Shown one piece after another: positions 1 to 6,758 of a stretch of DNA of 14,957 bases. The position numbers were made by a program, and so were the translations under genes. The stretch comes from an uncultured Streptomyces sp. (lineage in GTDB: Bacteria; Actinomycetota; Actinomycetes; Streptomycetales; Streptomycetaceae): contig CAMLJW010000085.1 in NCBI GenBank assembly GCA_946480485.1, positions 1 through 14,957 on the forward strand, written 5' to 3'. The notes beneath the pieces were generated by a model, which saw nothing but the letters and a program-made list of their open reading frames with translations, did not search any database and was not told where the DNA came from. Numbering within the stretch: position 1 is the first letter of the stretch; the number at the start of each line of letters is the position of its first letter.

Positions 1-40
1 GTGTGACGCATATGCGTTCGCGGACGCAGAAGGATGTGTG

Positions 41-994
41 ATGGCCGACGAGCAGTACACGTGGTTGAACCGCGATACCGCGGAACGACTGCTGCGCGGA
101 GAGCCACTCGAATGCGCCGACGCCGACGCCCGCGACCGAGCCGGCCGGCTCGCCGAGGTGCTGGGCGCACTGGGCGCCGAACCTGCGCTGAGCAGTACGG
201 AACTTCCGGGCGAGGCAGATGCGTTGGCCGCCTTCCGTAAGGCGCGCACCGGTCAAAAGGGCGAGCGGACGGCCCCCGGCCACCGCGACCGTCCGCACTC
301 GGCAGCGTCCTTGGACGCGGGCCTCATTCGCCTCGGGCGCCCCGGGGTGGGCTGTCGCGCGTCCTCCTGGTGGGGCCGCCGCATGCGTTTCGGGCTCGCC
401 GCCGCGCTGGCCGCCGGGGTGATCGGCGGCACGACGGCGGTCGGCATGAGCGGCTTACTGCCGTTCGGCGGCGGTGATCCGGAACCCGCCGCCTCGGTGT
501 CCGTCGGCGCCACCCCGAAGCGTCCGCTGCTCTCACCGTCCCCCGACGCGACGCGGGGCGGCCGCCCCCAGGACCCGCGGCCCGACGGCGATACCGGCGG
601 CCAGACCGGCGACGGCCCCTCCGCACAGAACTCACAGGGCTCGCAGGGTTCGGGCGACACGCGCGACGAGACGCCCGGCCGCGGGAACTCGGCTTCCGGG
701 GGCGGCTCGGACGACACCCGCGAAGAGGCGCGCTCCCGGGCGCGGTGGAACGAGATGACCTCGGCCTGCCGAGACGTCCGCGACAGCAGGAACCTGGACC
801 CCCACCGCCGACGCCGCCTGGAGGAGGCGGCGCACGGCGCCGGGCACGTGCGTCAGTACTGCGCGGGCGTCCTGAGGCAGTCCAAGGGCCAGGGTGGCAC
901 GAGGTCCGAGAAGAACGGCACAGGCGTCGACGACTCGAACGGCAACAACGGCAAGGGCAACAACGGCAAGGGCAACGACGGTAAGGGCGACTAA
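41..994 (+). CDS. Single-pass membrane protein with disordered Gly/Ser/Asp-rich outer region, hypothetical
   Basis: A 317-residue protein of unknown function. The first ~110 residues are charged and probably cytoplasmic, opening MADEQYTWLNRDTAERLL. One hydrophobic segment lies at about residues 117-139. The rest is Pro/Gly/Ser/Asp-rich and disordered, apart from a short helical, Arg-rich stretch with two cysteines (SACRDV and RQYCAGV), and it ends in GNNGKG-type repeats. I chose ATG at 41 because AGAAGGA (28-33) sits 7 bases ahead; GTG at 38 would add one residue. From memory, unverified, proteins with this N-terminus often follow ECF sigma factor genes in Streptomyces. The layout of cytoplasmic head, one membrane span and outer tail would suit an anti-sigma-like partner, but no zinc-binding HxxxCxxC motif is present, so this is only a guess. 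Leu139 is encoded by the rare TTA codon (455-457). The reading frame is certain; the function is unknown. Confidence 0.8.
   Translation: MADEQYTWLNRDTAERLLRGEPLECADADARDRAGRLAEVLGALGAEPALSSTELPGEADALAAFRKARTGQKGERTAPGHRDRPHSAASLDAGLIRLGRPGVGCRASSWWGRRMRFGLAAALAAGVIGGTTAVGMSGLLPFGGGDPEPAASVSVGATPKRPLLSPSPDATRGGRPQDPRPDGDTGGQTGDGPSAQNSQGSQGSGDTRDETPGRGNSASGGGSDDTREEARSRARWNEMTSACRDVRDSRNLDPHRRRRLEEAAHGAGHVRQYCAGVLRQSKGQGGTRSEKNGTGVDDSNGNNGKGNNGKGNDGKGD
941..985 (+). repeat. Three tandem 15-bp units encoding Asn/Gly/Lys repeats
   Basis: Three consecutive 15-base units (ggcaacaacggcaag and a diverged third copy) encode the C-terminal GNNGK series of the protein at 41-994. They lie in frame and end 6 bases before the stop codon. 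Copy number could change without breaking the frame. Confidence 0.85.
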
Positions 995-1449
995 GCCCAC
1001 TTACCCCCGGGCGTCGGCGGCAACGGCCAACACCGCGGCAGTGTGCTCCCGATGCCCGCGCCCCCCCCCAACCCCCCCCCCGACCCCGGCCAAAACCCCA
1101 AACCCCGGCCCCCGCGCACCTCCGCCCCCCCCGCCCCGAACCCCCGCCAGGCCCGCCGGTTGGCCCCCCCCGGCCAAACGCCCATCCCCGGACACCGGCG
1201 CACTGCCGCCGCCCCCGCCTCGATCACCGTCCTGACCGGCAGTTTCGCGCCTCCCTGAAGCTCCCGCCCGCAGGGTGTGACATTTTCAGCCGCCCTCACG
1301 CAGTACTAAGTGAGCCGACTGGTCATCGGCTGTCGCACGAGCCGGGGTTCCCCCCGTACCCACGGCTCTGCGCACATCGGCGCGGGCGGGTCACGTTCCC
1401 CCGGTCCCGCCCGCGCCCTCTCCCCCTCCCCCGGTGAACGGCGACCGCC
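995..1449. other. C-rich gap between convergent genes, no gene seen
   Basis: This 455-bp gap separates the ends of two convergent genes. About 1055-1175 is strongly C-rich on the plus strand, with runs of nine (1061-1069) and ten (1072-1081) C and many shorter C runs, so the minus strand has G-quadruplex-forming potential. Open frames here are low-complexity Pro/Arg or Gly/Gly artefacts of base composition. No start with a ribosome-binding site and no recognisable protein was found. Confidence 0.6.
1313..1368 (-). terminator. Possible hairpins downstream of the L,D-transpeptidase gene
   Basis: Two short inverted repeats lie 80-140 bases past the stop of the leftward L,D-transpeptidase gene: agccga/tcggct (1313-1318 and 1326-1331) and gagccg/cggctc (1339-1344 and 1363-1368). 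No T tract follows. A role in termination is only suggested by position. Confidence 0.25.
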
Positions 1450-2322
1450 TCACCAGTGGACAACGACCTTGTCGCCGTTCCTCACCTGCGAGAACAGCGC
1501 CTCGATCTTCCCCTTGTCCCGTACGTTCACACAGCCGTGCGAGGCGCCGTTGTAGCCGGTGGCCGCGAAGTCCGACGAGTAGTGAACCGCCTGACCGCCG
1601 CTGAAGAACATCGCGTACGGCATGGGGGTGTCGTAGATCGTCGACACATGGTGGCGCGACTTGAAGGAGACGTGGAACAGGCCCTCCCGGGTGGGTGTGT
1701 ACTGCGAGCCGAAGCGCACGTCCATCGTCGAGAGCGTCCTGCCGTCGACCATCCAGCGCAGCGTGCGGCTGGTCTTGCTGATGCACAGGACCCGGCCCGT
1801 CATACAGCGCGGGTCCGGTCGGTCGGCCGGCTGCCCGCCCGCCGCGTACAGCTCCCGCTTGCCCGGCTCGCGCGTCATGTTCAGCAGCCGCTGCCACGTC
1901 ACGGAGTCGGTCGTCCCGGTCTTCGGCAGCCCCCGCTTGCCCTGGAATCCCTTGACGGCGCTGACCGTCGCCGCGTCGTACGTCCCCGTCGGGCCCTCGA
2001 AGAGCCAGGCGATCTGGCGCAGCCGGGCCTGCACCTCGCGTATGTCCCTGCCCCGGTCGCCACGCGACCAGAGGACCTGCGGGGCCGGCGCCTCGGAGGG
2101 CTTCGGAGGCTGTGCGGGCTCCGACGGCTTCGCATACCTCGAGGGCTTCGAGGTATGCGAGGGCTTCGATGGCTTGGTGTCGCCGGGAGCCCCGTCCGGC
2201 GCCGGTGAGACGCGGGCCGGGCTCCCCTGGCCGGCCGTGCCGGCCGTCTGATCGGTGCAGCCGCTCACCGCGACGAGTACCGCGACGGCCGTGATTGATC
2301 TCCACATGACTGAAGTACGCAT
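1450..2322 (-). CDS. L,D-transpeptidase lipoprotein with peptidoglycan-binding domain
   Basis: A 290-residue exported enzyme that probably forms 3-3 cross-links in peptidoglycan by cutting the donor tetrapeptide after the third residue and joining it to another stem. A type II signal peptide is visible: MRTSVMWRS, a hydrophobic core, then the lipobox VSGC with the lipidated Cys at residue 22. A Pro/Lys/Ser linker (about 36-82) follows, then a PG_binding_1 domain (about 86-147, SRGDRGRDIREVQARL). The YkuD-type catalytic domain (about 176-290) has the signature SHGCVNV, with the catalytic Cys264 and His262. Initiation is at the ATG ending at 2322, preceded on its strand by AGGGGG. It is divergent from the mutase gene and convergent with the gene at 41-994, so it is probably transcribed alone. 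The linker DNA holds a perfect 13-bp inverted repeat. Family assignment is firm; the in vivo substrate is inferred. Confidence 0.93.
   Translation of the reverse strand: MRTSVMWRSITAVAVLVAVSGCTDQTAGTAGQGSPARVSPAPDGAPGDTKPSKPSHTSKPSRYAKPSEPAQPPKPSEAPAPQVLWSRGDRGRDIREVQARLRQIAWLFEGPTGTYDAATVSAVKGFQGKRGLPKTGTTDSVTWQRLLNMTREPGKRELYAAGGQPADRPDPRCMTGRVLCISKTSRTLRWMVDGRTLSTMDVRFGSQYTPTREGLFHVSFKSRHHVSTIYDTPMPYAMFFSGGQAVHYSSDFAATGYNGASHGCVNVRDKGKIEALFSQVRNGDKVVVHW
2130..2160. repeat. Perfect 13-bp inverted repeat inside the linker of the L,D-transpeptidase gene
   Basis: The arms tcgcatacctcga (2130-2142) and tcgaggtatgcga (2148-2160) are exact reverse complements around a 5-base loop (gggct). The 11-base motif gagggcttcga also occurs twice (2141-2151 and 2159-2169). 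In the protein this is part of the Lys-Pro-Ser linker, where sequence is loosely constrained. Confidence 0.85.
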
Positions 2323-2554
2323 GCGAACCCCCTGTTGCTCACCGAATCCGGAACCAATGTGCCTTGGTGCCCCCTGAGACGCTTCCCGGGTGTGCCTGGT
2401 GGCGAACTACGGGGCATGGTTGTGAACGGGGTCTCGTCCGGGCTGTGAGAAAGCTCCCAGGCCGGGCCTCTCCACGACCGCACGGCCGTCGCTACAGTCC
2501 GTGGCGAGGGTCGTCTGTACTGGCGAGTATGAGAGCAAAGCGGAGGCACACACC
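2323..2554. promoter_or_regulatory. Divergent control region between L,D-transpeptidase and acyl-CoA mutase genes
   Basis: This 232-bp gap separates two divergently read genes, so both promoters should lie here. A TACAGT resembling a -10 box occurs at 2493-2498 on the plus strand, but no convincing -35 box is paired with it. The ribosome-binding site for the mutase, GGAGG (2542-2546), is 8 bases before its ATG. No cobalamin riboswitch features were recognised. Confidence 0.5.
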
Positions 2555-4135
2555 ATGGCGCGCGAGTCGGAGTCCGGACTGCCCATCGAGCCGGTGTACG
2601 GTCCGGAGGCCCTGACGGGCTGGGACCCGGCGGAGAAGCTGGGGGAGCCCGGCCAGTACCCATACACCCGCGGTGTGTACCCGTCGATGTACACGGGCCG
2701 GCCGTGGACGATGCGCCAGTACGCCGGTTTCGGCACCGCCACCGAGTCCAACGCCCGCTACAAGCAGCTGATCGCCAACGGCACGACGGGTCTGTCGGTG
2801 GCCTTCGACCTGCCCACCCAGATGGGCCACGACTCGGATGCGCCGATCGCGCACGGCGAGGTCGGCAAGGTGGGCGTGGCGATCGACTCCGTCGAGGACA
2901 TGCGGATCCTCTTCGGCGGCATCCCGCTGGACAAGGTGTCCACGTCGATGACGATCAACGCGCCTGCTGCTCTGCTGCTGTTGCTGTACCAACTGGTGGC
3001 GGAGGAACAGGGTGTTGCCGCCGACCGGCTGACGGGCACGATCCAGAACGACGTGCTCAAGGAGTACATCGCGCGCGGCACGTACATCTTCCCGCCGAAG
3101 CCCTCCCTCCGCCTGATCGCGGACATCTTCAAGTACTGCAAGACCGAGATCCCGAAGTGGAACACCATCTCGATCTCCGGCTACCACATGGCCGAGGCGG
3201 GCGCCTCCCCGGCGCAGGAAATCGCCTTCACACTGGCGGACGGCATCGAGTACGTGCGCACGGCGGTGGCCGCCGGGATGGACGTGGACGACTTCGCCCC
3301 CCGCCTCTCCTTCTTCTTCGTGGCCCGGACGACCATCCTGGAGGAGGTCGCCAAGTTCCGCGCGGCGCGCAGGATCTGGGCCCGGGTCATGCGCGAGGAG
3401 TTCGGCGCCAAGAACCCGAAGTCGTGGATGCTGCGTTTCCACACGCAGACGGCCGGCGTGCAGCTGACGGCCCAGCAGCCGGAGGTGAACCTGGTCCGGG
3501 TGGCGGTGCAGGGTCTCGGGGCGGTGCTGGGCGGCACACAGTCGCTGCACACCAACTCCTTCGACGAGGCCATCGCGCTGCCCACGGACAAGAGCGCCCG
3601 CCTCGCTCTGCGTACGCAGCAGGTCCTGGCGTACGAGACGGACGTCACCGCCACCGTCGACCCCTTCGCGGGCTCGTACGTCGTCGAGAAGATGACCGAC
3701 GACGTGGAGGCCGCGGTGCTCGAGCTGATGGCGAGGGTGGAGGAGCTGGGCGGCGCGGTCAACGCCATCGAGCACGGCTTCCAGAAGGGCGAGATCGAGC
3801 GCAGCGCGTACCGCATCGCACAGGAGACGGACTCCGGCGATCGCGTGGTCGTGGGCGTCAACCGCTTCCGGCTCGACGAGGAGGAGCCCTACGAGCCCCT
3901 CCGCGTCGACCCGGCGATCGAGTCCCAGCAGGCGGAGCGCCTCGCCAAGCTGAGGACGGAGCGGGACCAGCAGGCAGTGGACGCGGCTCTGGCCGCCCTG
4001 AAGAAGGCGGCCGAGGGCGAGGACAACGTCCTCTACCCGATGAAGGACGCGCTGAGGGCTCGCGCGACGGTGGGCGAGGTGTGCAACGCGTTGCGGGATG
4101 TCTGGGGGGCTTACGTGCCAAGCGATGCGTTCTGA
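2555..4135 (+). CDS. Acyl-CoA mutase large subunit, methylmalonyl-CoA mutase type, lacking B12-binding domain
   Basis: A 526-residue cytoplasmic enzyme subunit for coenzyme-B12-dependent carbon-skeleton rearrangement, most simply (R)-methylmalonyl-CoA to succinyl-CoA. It contains the substrate-binding TIM barrel ([59 protein letters not shown]). Residues that set specificity in studied mutases look methylmalonyl-like: Tyr56 of RQYAGF (Phe in isobutyryl-CoA mutase) and Arg174 of YIARGTY (Gln there). His211 of SGYHM matches the catalytic His. The protein ends in [14 protein letters not shown], where full-length enzymes continue into the B12-binding domain (DxHxxG), so a separate small subunit is needed. 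None is adjacent. The ATG at 2555 has GGAGG 8 bases upstream. Alternative substrates (isobutyryl, ethylmalonyl, 2-hydroxyisobutyryl) seem less likely but are not excluded. Confidence 0.93.
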   Translation: MARESESGLPIEPVYGPEALTGWDPAEKLGEPGQYPYTRGVYPSMYTGRPWTMRQYAGFGTATESNARYKQLIANGTTGLSVAFDLPTQMGHDSDAPIAHGEVGKVGVAIDSVEDMRILFGGIPLDKVSTSMTINAPAALLLLLYQLVAEEQGVAADRLTGTIQNDVLKEYIARGTYIFPPKPSLRLIADIFKYCKTEIPKWNTISISGYHMAEAGASPAQEIAFTLADGIEYVRTAVAAGMDVDDFAPRLSFFFVARTTILEEVAKFRAARRIWARVMREEFGAKNPKSWMLRFHTQTAGVQLTAQQPEVNLVRVAVQGLGAVLGGTQSLHTNSFDEAIALPTDKSARLALRTQQVLAYETDVTATVDPFAGSYVVEKMTDDVEAAVLELMARVEELGGAVNAIEHGFQKGEIERSAYRIAQETDSGDRVVVGVNRFRLDEEEPYEPLRVDPAIESQQAERLAKLRTERDQQAVDAALAALKKAAEGEDNVLYPMKDALRARATVGEVCNALRDVWGAYVPSDAF

Positions 4136-4251
4136 TCTTTTTTCCCCACCCGAACGAGCGCGGCCGGGGCGTCAACCGGTCCTCCACGCAGCGGTTCAGT
4201 AGCCGGGCCGGCGGCAGCAGCGTCGTGATCGCCGGCAGGAGTCCATCGAAC
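4136..4251. other. Short gap between convergent genes with a coding-like stretch on the minus strand
   Basis: Read on the minus strand one base out of frame with the gene at 4252-5586, this gap encodes a plausible tail (EFDGLLPAITTLLPPARLL and on to NRCVEDRL) with almost pure G/C third positions. It could be the lost C-terminus of that protein. No strong terminator hairpin was seen; a short T run follows the mutase stop at 4137-4142. Confidence 0.4.
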
Positions 4252-5586
4252 TCATCCGATCGTGGTCCTCCTGAGGGCTCGGGCGCGGCGGGCCAGGCGG
4301 CGTACGGTGGCGTTGCGCGGGATGAAGGCCAGCTGCGTCGGCACGGCGCCGGGCAGGGCCAGCGAGGTGAGGCGTCGGCGCTTGAAGTACCGCCAGATGT
4401 GGCTGCTCGGATGCCGTGTCAGATACCGCTCGGCGGCCGGACGCAGATCCGGGTAGATCGTGGACCGCATGGCGTAGCCCACGGCGTGGAGGAGTTCGGT
4501 CAGTTCGTCGATGCTCAGGCCCTGGCGCTGTTGGGTGACCGCCGCACGGTCCGTCAGCTCGGGCAGCAGCGCGTCGACGATGGTCACGGGTACGCGGTTG
4601 CTGTTCTCGTACGGCGTGAGGCGTTCGAGGAGCGTCTCCGTGCCGATCCGGGCGACTGGCAGGCCGTACAGCGCGGAGGCGGTGAGCAGTGCCGTGGAGA
4701 AGCAGCCGGCCACCAGCGCGGGCCGCATCCGCTCGTAGAGCACCTCGGCGAGGACCGGTGTGTCGAGCACCGTCAGCTCGGCGCCGATCTTCTCGGCCTC
4801 CCTCTCCAGGGCGCGCGACCAGCGGGCCGGCGCGCTGGGGTGGGGCTTGAACACCACGCGGTGGTGACCGAGTCGGACGGCGCCGCGAACCATCCGTAGG
4901 TGCAGGTTCTCCTCCTCCTCGGCGGTGAGAATGCCGAGCGCGGAGAGGTACTGGCCGAGCAGCAGGGCCGGTTCGTCGATCGCGGGCAACTCGTCCCCGC
5001 TGTCCTCGAGTTCGCCAAGCACCTTGGTGAACGCGTCCGTCGGCACGAGCTCGGGCGCGACGCCGAACTCGGTGAGCAGCAGGGGCGTGAGGCCCGGCAC
5101 CAGGTCGAGGTGGAGCAGGCGGTCGATGCGCGTGCCGACCAGCGGGTCGATCTTGCTGCGGGTGGGGCCGTAGCTCATCAGGCCGTCCGCGTAGACGGTG
5201 AGGGGCGCGCCCGTGAAGATCTGCGCGACGCCGAGCGCCGGGTTGACCTGGATCGACTCGACGGTCAGCTCGATGTCGTCGTCACCGAGGTTCCAGGCCA
5301 GCCGCAGATGCCGCTCCCACAGCGGCACGTCGTTCAGGCGCGGGGCCCAACCGCCCGGGTGGAAGGGGGAGATGGTCTCGTTCCACGAGATCACGTCGTC
5401 GAACCGGTCGCGCAGCCGCTCGAAGCCGGGCATCTCGTCGACGCCGGGTGACGTCTCGGGCGTCGCCGTGTTGTTGGAGACCAGCAGGATGCGCCGGTCG
5501 GCGGGGCGGAAGCAGTCGGAGTCGACGGCCGCCGCGAGCGTGGCCGTGCCGTACAGCGTCGACGCCATGAAGATCTGGGTGGTCAC
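4252..5586 (-). CDS. Polysialyltransferase-like glycosyltransferase
   Basis: A 444-residue protein of the bacterial alpha-2,8-polysialyltransferase type found in actinomycetes. Enzymes of this family move a nonulosonic acid from a CMP donor onto a growing chain. Visible motifs are MASTLYGTATLAAAV at the N-terminus, YADG (132-135, resembling the D/E-D/E-G motif), KPHP (247-250, the HP motif) and FSTALLTASALYG (296-308, the Ser/Thr motif). The C-terminus is basic. The start is GTG at 5586-5584, overlapping the stop of the upstream glycosyltransferase gene as GTGA, so the two are translationally coupled. The CMP-sugar enzyme across the divergent promoter supports a CMP-activated donor. The normal frame ends in RRTTIG; one base later a coding-like frame continues, so the C-terminus may be shortened by a frameshift. 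The linkage formed is unknown. Confidence 0.82.
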   Translation of the reverse strand: MTTQIFMASTLYGTATLAAAVDSDCFRPADRRILLVSNNTATPETSPGVDEMPGFERLRDRFDDVISWNETISPFHPGGWAPRLNDVPLWERHLRLAWNLGDDDIELTVESIQVNPALGVAQIFTGAPLTVYADGLMSYGPTRSKIDPLVGTRIDRLLHLDLVPGLTPLLLTEFGVAPELVPTDAFTKVLGELEDSGDELPAIDEPALLLGQYLSALGILTAEEEENLHLRMVRGAVRLGHHRVVFKPHPSAPARWSRALEREAEKIGAELTVLDTPVLAEVLYERMRPALVAGCFSTALLTASALYGLPVARIGTETLLERLTPYENSNRVPVTIVDALLPELTDRAAVTQQRQGLSIDELTELLHAVGYAMRSTIYPDLRPAAERYLTRHPSSHIWRYFKRRRLTSLALPGAVPTQLAFIPRNATVRRLARRARALRRTTIG

Positions 5587-6560
5587 GCGGCCACCCCTGT
5601 GGCGGCAGGGCGGCGGCGGAGCCGGCGCAGCCGTGTGGCGCGCTGTATGTCCATGGAGTCGAGGGCGTCGTCGAGGACGTCCTGCGGCATACGCCGCAAT
5701 GCGACCGCACTCATCGACTTCAGTTTCCGTGCCACGGGAGGCTCGAACCTTTCGATGGAACCCAGGTGATGGGAAATAATCGCGCAGTAAGTACGTACGG
5801 CCTTCGGGAGGAGTTTATCCGCGTCCCGGTCCGCGGCTGTTTCCCGTACGACCTGGTCGAAGGCGCGAATGAAATCCAGCTGCCGTACGTCCCCGATCTG
5901 CGTCAGCGAGGATGACACGCCTCGCCGGTAGAACACGCCGAGCAGCCCCGACACGGCGAACGACTCGGCCTCGCGGTGCAGCCGCCAGATCCACGGCCGG
6001 TCCTCGGCCGTGCGCAGCCCGTCGGTGAAGTGCAGCAGGCCCCGGTCGGCCAGTCGGCGGTGGTAGATGCCCGCCCAGGCGTACGCGTAGTCGACGGAGG
6101 TGGAGCGGTCGGCGGGCAGGATCGCGTCGCGCGGGTTCAGCACCACGCCGCGCCGGCCGTGCGGCACCCGGTGGACGGAGCGGGCCCGTGCGGTGGTCTG
6201 GACATGGTCGGTGCGCACGAAGTCGCACCCCAAGTCCTCGATGACGGCGAGGAGTCGCTCGTAGTAGCCGGGTGCGAGCCAGTCGTCGCCGTCGAGGAAC
6301 GTGAGGTACTCGCCACGCGCCGCGTCGATGCCGGTGTTGCGCGCGGTCGCCAGACCTCCGTTCTGCTCGTGTCTGACGTGCACGGCACCCTGGAGCTCGC
6401 GCTCCGCGCGCGCGAGGATGTCCGGAGTCTCGTCGCGCGAACAGTCGTCGACGAGAATGAATTCGAAGTCCTCACGCGCGTTGGCGCACAGGCTCTTCAG
6501 GGTGTCGGGTGCATATTGCTGCACGTTGTAGAACGGCACGATGACGGAGAGCTTGACCAC
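5583..6560 (-). CDS. Glycosyltransferase family 2
   Basis: A 325-residue GT-A fold inverting glycosyltransferase using a nucleotide-diphosphate sugar, acting in the cytoplasm or at the membrane face. The canonical opening SVIVPFYNVQQYAPDTLKSL is followed by VDDCSRD (about 37-43), NGGLATARNTG (67-77) and the metal-binding DGDD (90-93). The C-terminal half is helical and rich in Arg; no membrane span is obvious. I chose GTG at 6560-6558 because it sits just before the family's first beta strand. The frame is open far upstream, but that extension is antisense to the next genes. No clear Shine-Dalgarno precedes this GTG. It is the first gene of the leftward operon and overlaps the polysialyltransferase-like gene by four bases. 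It may add a neutral sugar or prime the polymer; the donor sugar cannot be read from sequence. Confidence 0.85.
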   Translation of the reverse strand: MVKLSVIVPFYNVQQYAPDTLKSLCANAREDFEFILVDDCSRDETPDILARAERELQGAVHVRHEQNGGLATARNTGIDAARGEYLTFLDGDDWLAPGYYERLLAVIEDLGCDFVRTDHVQTTARARSVHRVPHGRRGVVLNPRDAILPADRSTSVDYAYAWAGIYHRRLADRGLLHFTDGLRTAEDRPWIWRLHREAESFAVSGLLGVFYRRGVSSSLTQIGDVRQLDFIRAFDQVVRETAADRDADKLLPKAVRTYCAIISHHLGSIERFEPPVARKLKSMSAVALRRMPQDVLDDALDSMDIQRATRLRRLRRRPAATGVAA

Positions 6561-6758
6561 CCAGTCGACGTTAGGCGGCGGCTTGGCATTCGTCTTGACC
6601 CACGGTGAGATGCCAGGTGAACGACGCGTGACGAAATGATGAACCCAAATTCTCTGTGCGCCGCTCCGGGGCCGATTCGCCATTCGTCGATGTGCTGTTA
6701 ACCCTTTGTTGCATTCCGGTTGGGCCGAGCATCGGAATGCCTTCGTAACGTCTTCGGT
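6561..6758. promoter_or_regulatory. Shared divergent control region of the sugar-polymer locus
   Basis: About 198 bp lies between the two divergent operons and is noticeably less G+C-rich than its surroundings, as expected of promoters. It contains an 8-bp inverted repeat near the rightward gene. I could not identify paired -35/-10 boxes with confidence. No open frame here resembles a protein. Confidence 0.55.
6711..6740. repeat. Inverted repeat ahead of the rightward operon, possible operator or leader hairpin
   Basis: The arms gcattccg (6711-6718) and cggaatgc (6733-6740) are exact reverse complements separated by 14 bases, ending 18 bases before the chosen GTG start. This could be a dimeric repressor site or a 5'-leader stem. 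Confidence 0.5.

Noticed and set aside
1..40. Possible end of an upstream gene at the TGA in positions 4-6
   Set aside because: Only one codon is available before it, so it cannot be supported.
894..1299. Pro-rich plus-strand and Gly-rich minus-strand frames in the C-rich gap
   Set aside because: Produced by C runs; no ribosome-binding site and no codon-position bias.
2323..2554. Cobalamin riboswitch before the B12-dependent mutase
   Set aside because: I could not find the conserved B12-box core or the expected multi-stem architecture; the gap is also shared with a divergent gene.
2492..3775. 427-codon minus-strand frame opposite the acyl-CoA mutase
   Set aside because: Antisense shadow of a well-supported enzyme gene; composition is Arg/His/Leu-rich with no motif.
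2704..4899. 731-codon plus-strand frame running through the mutase and into the polysialyltransferase-like gene
   Set aside because: Frame-shifted shadow spanning two real genes on opposite strands; Arg/Gly/Pro low complexity.
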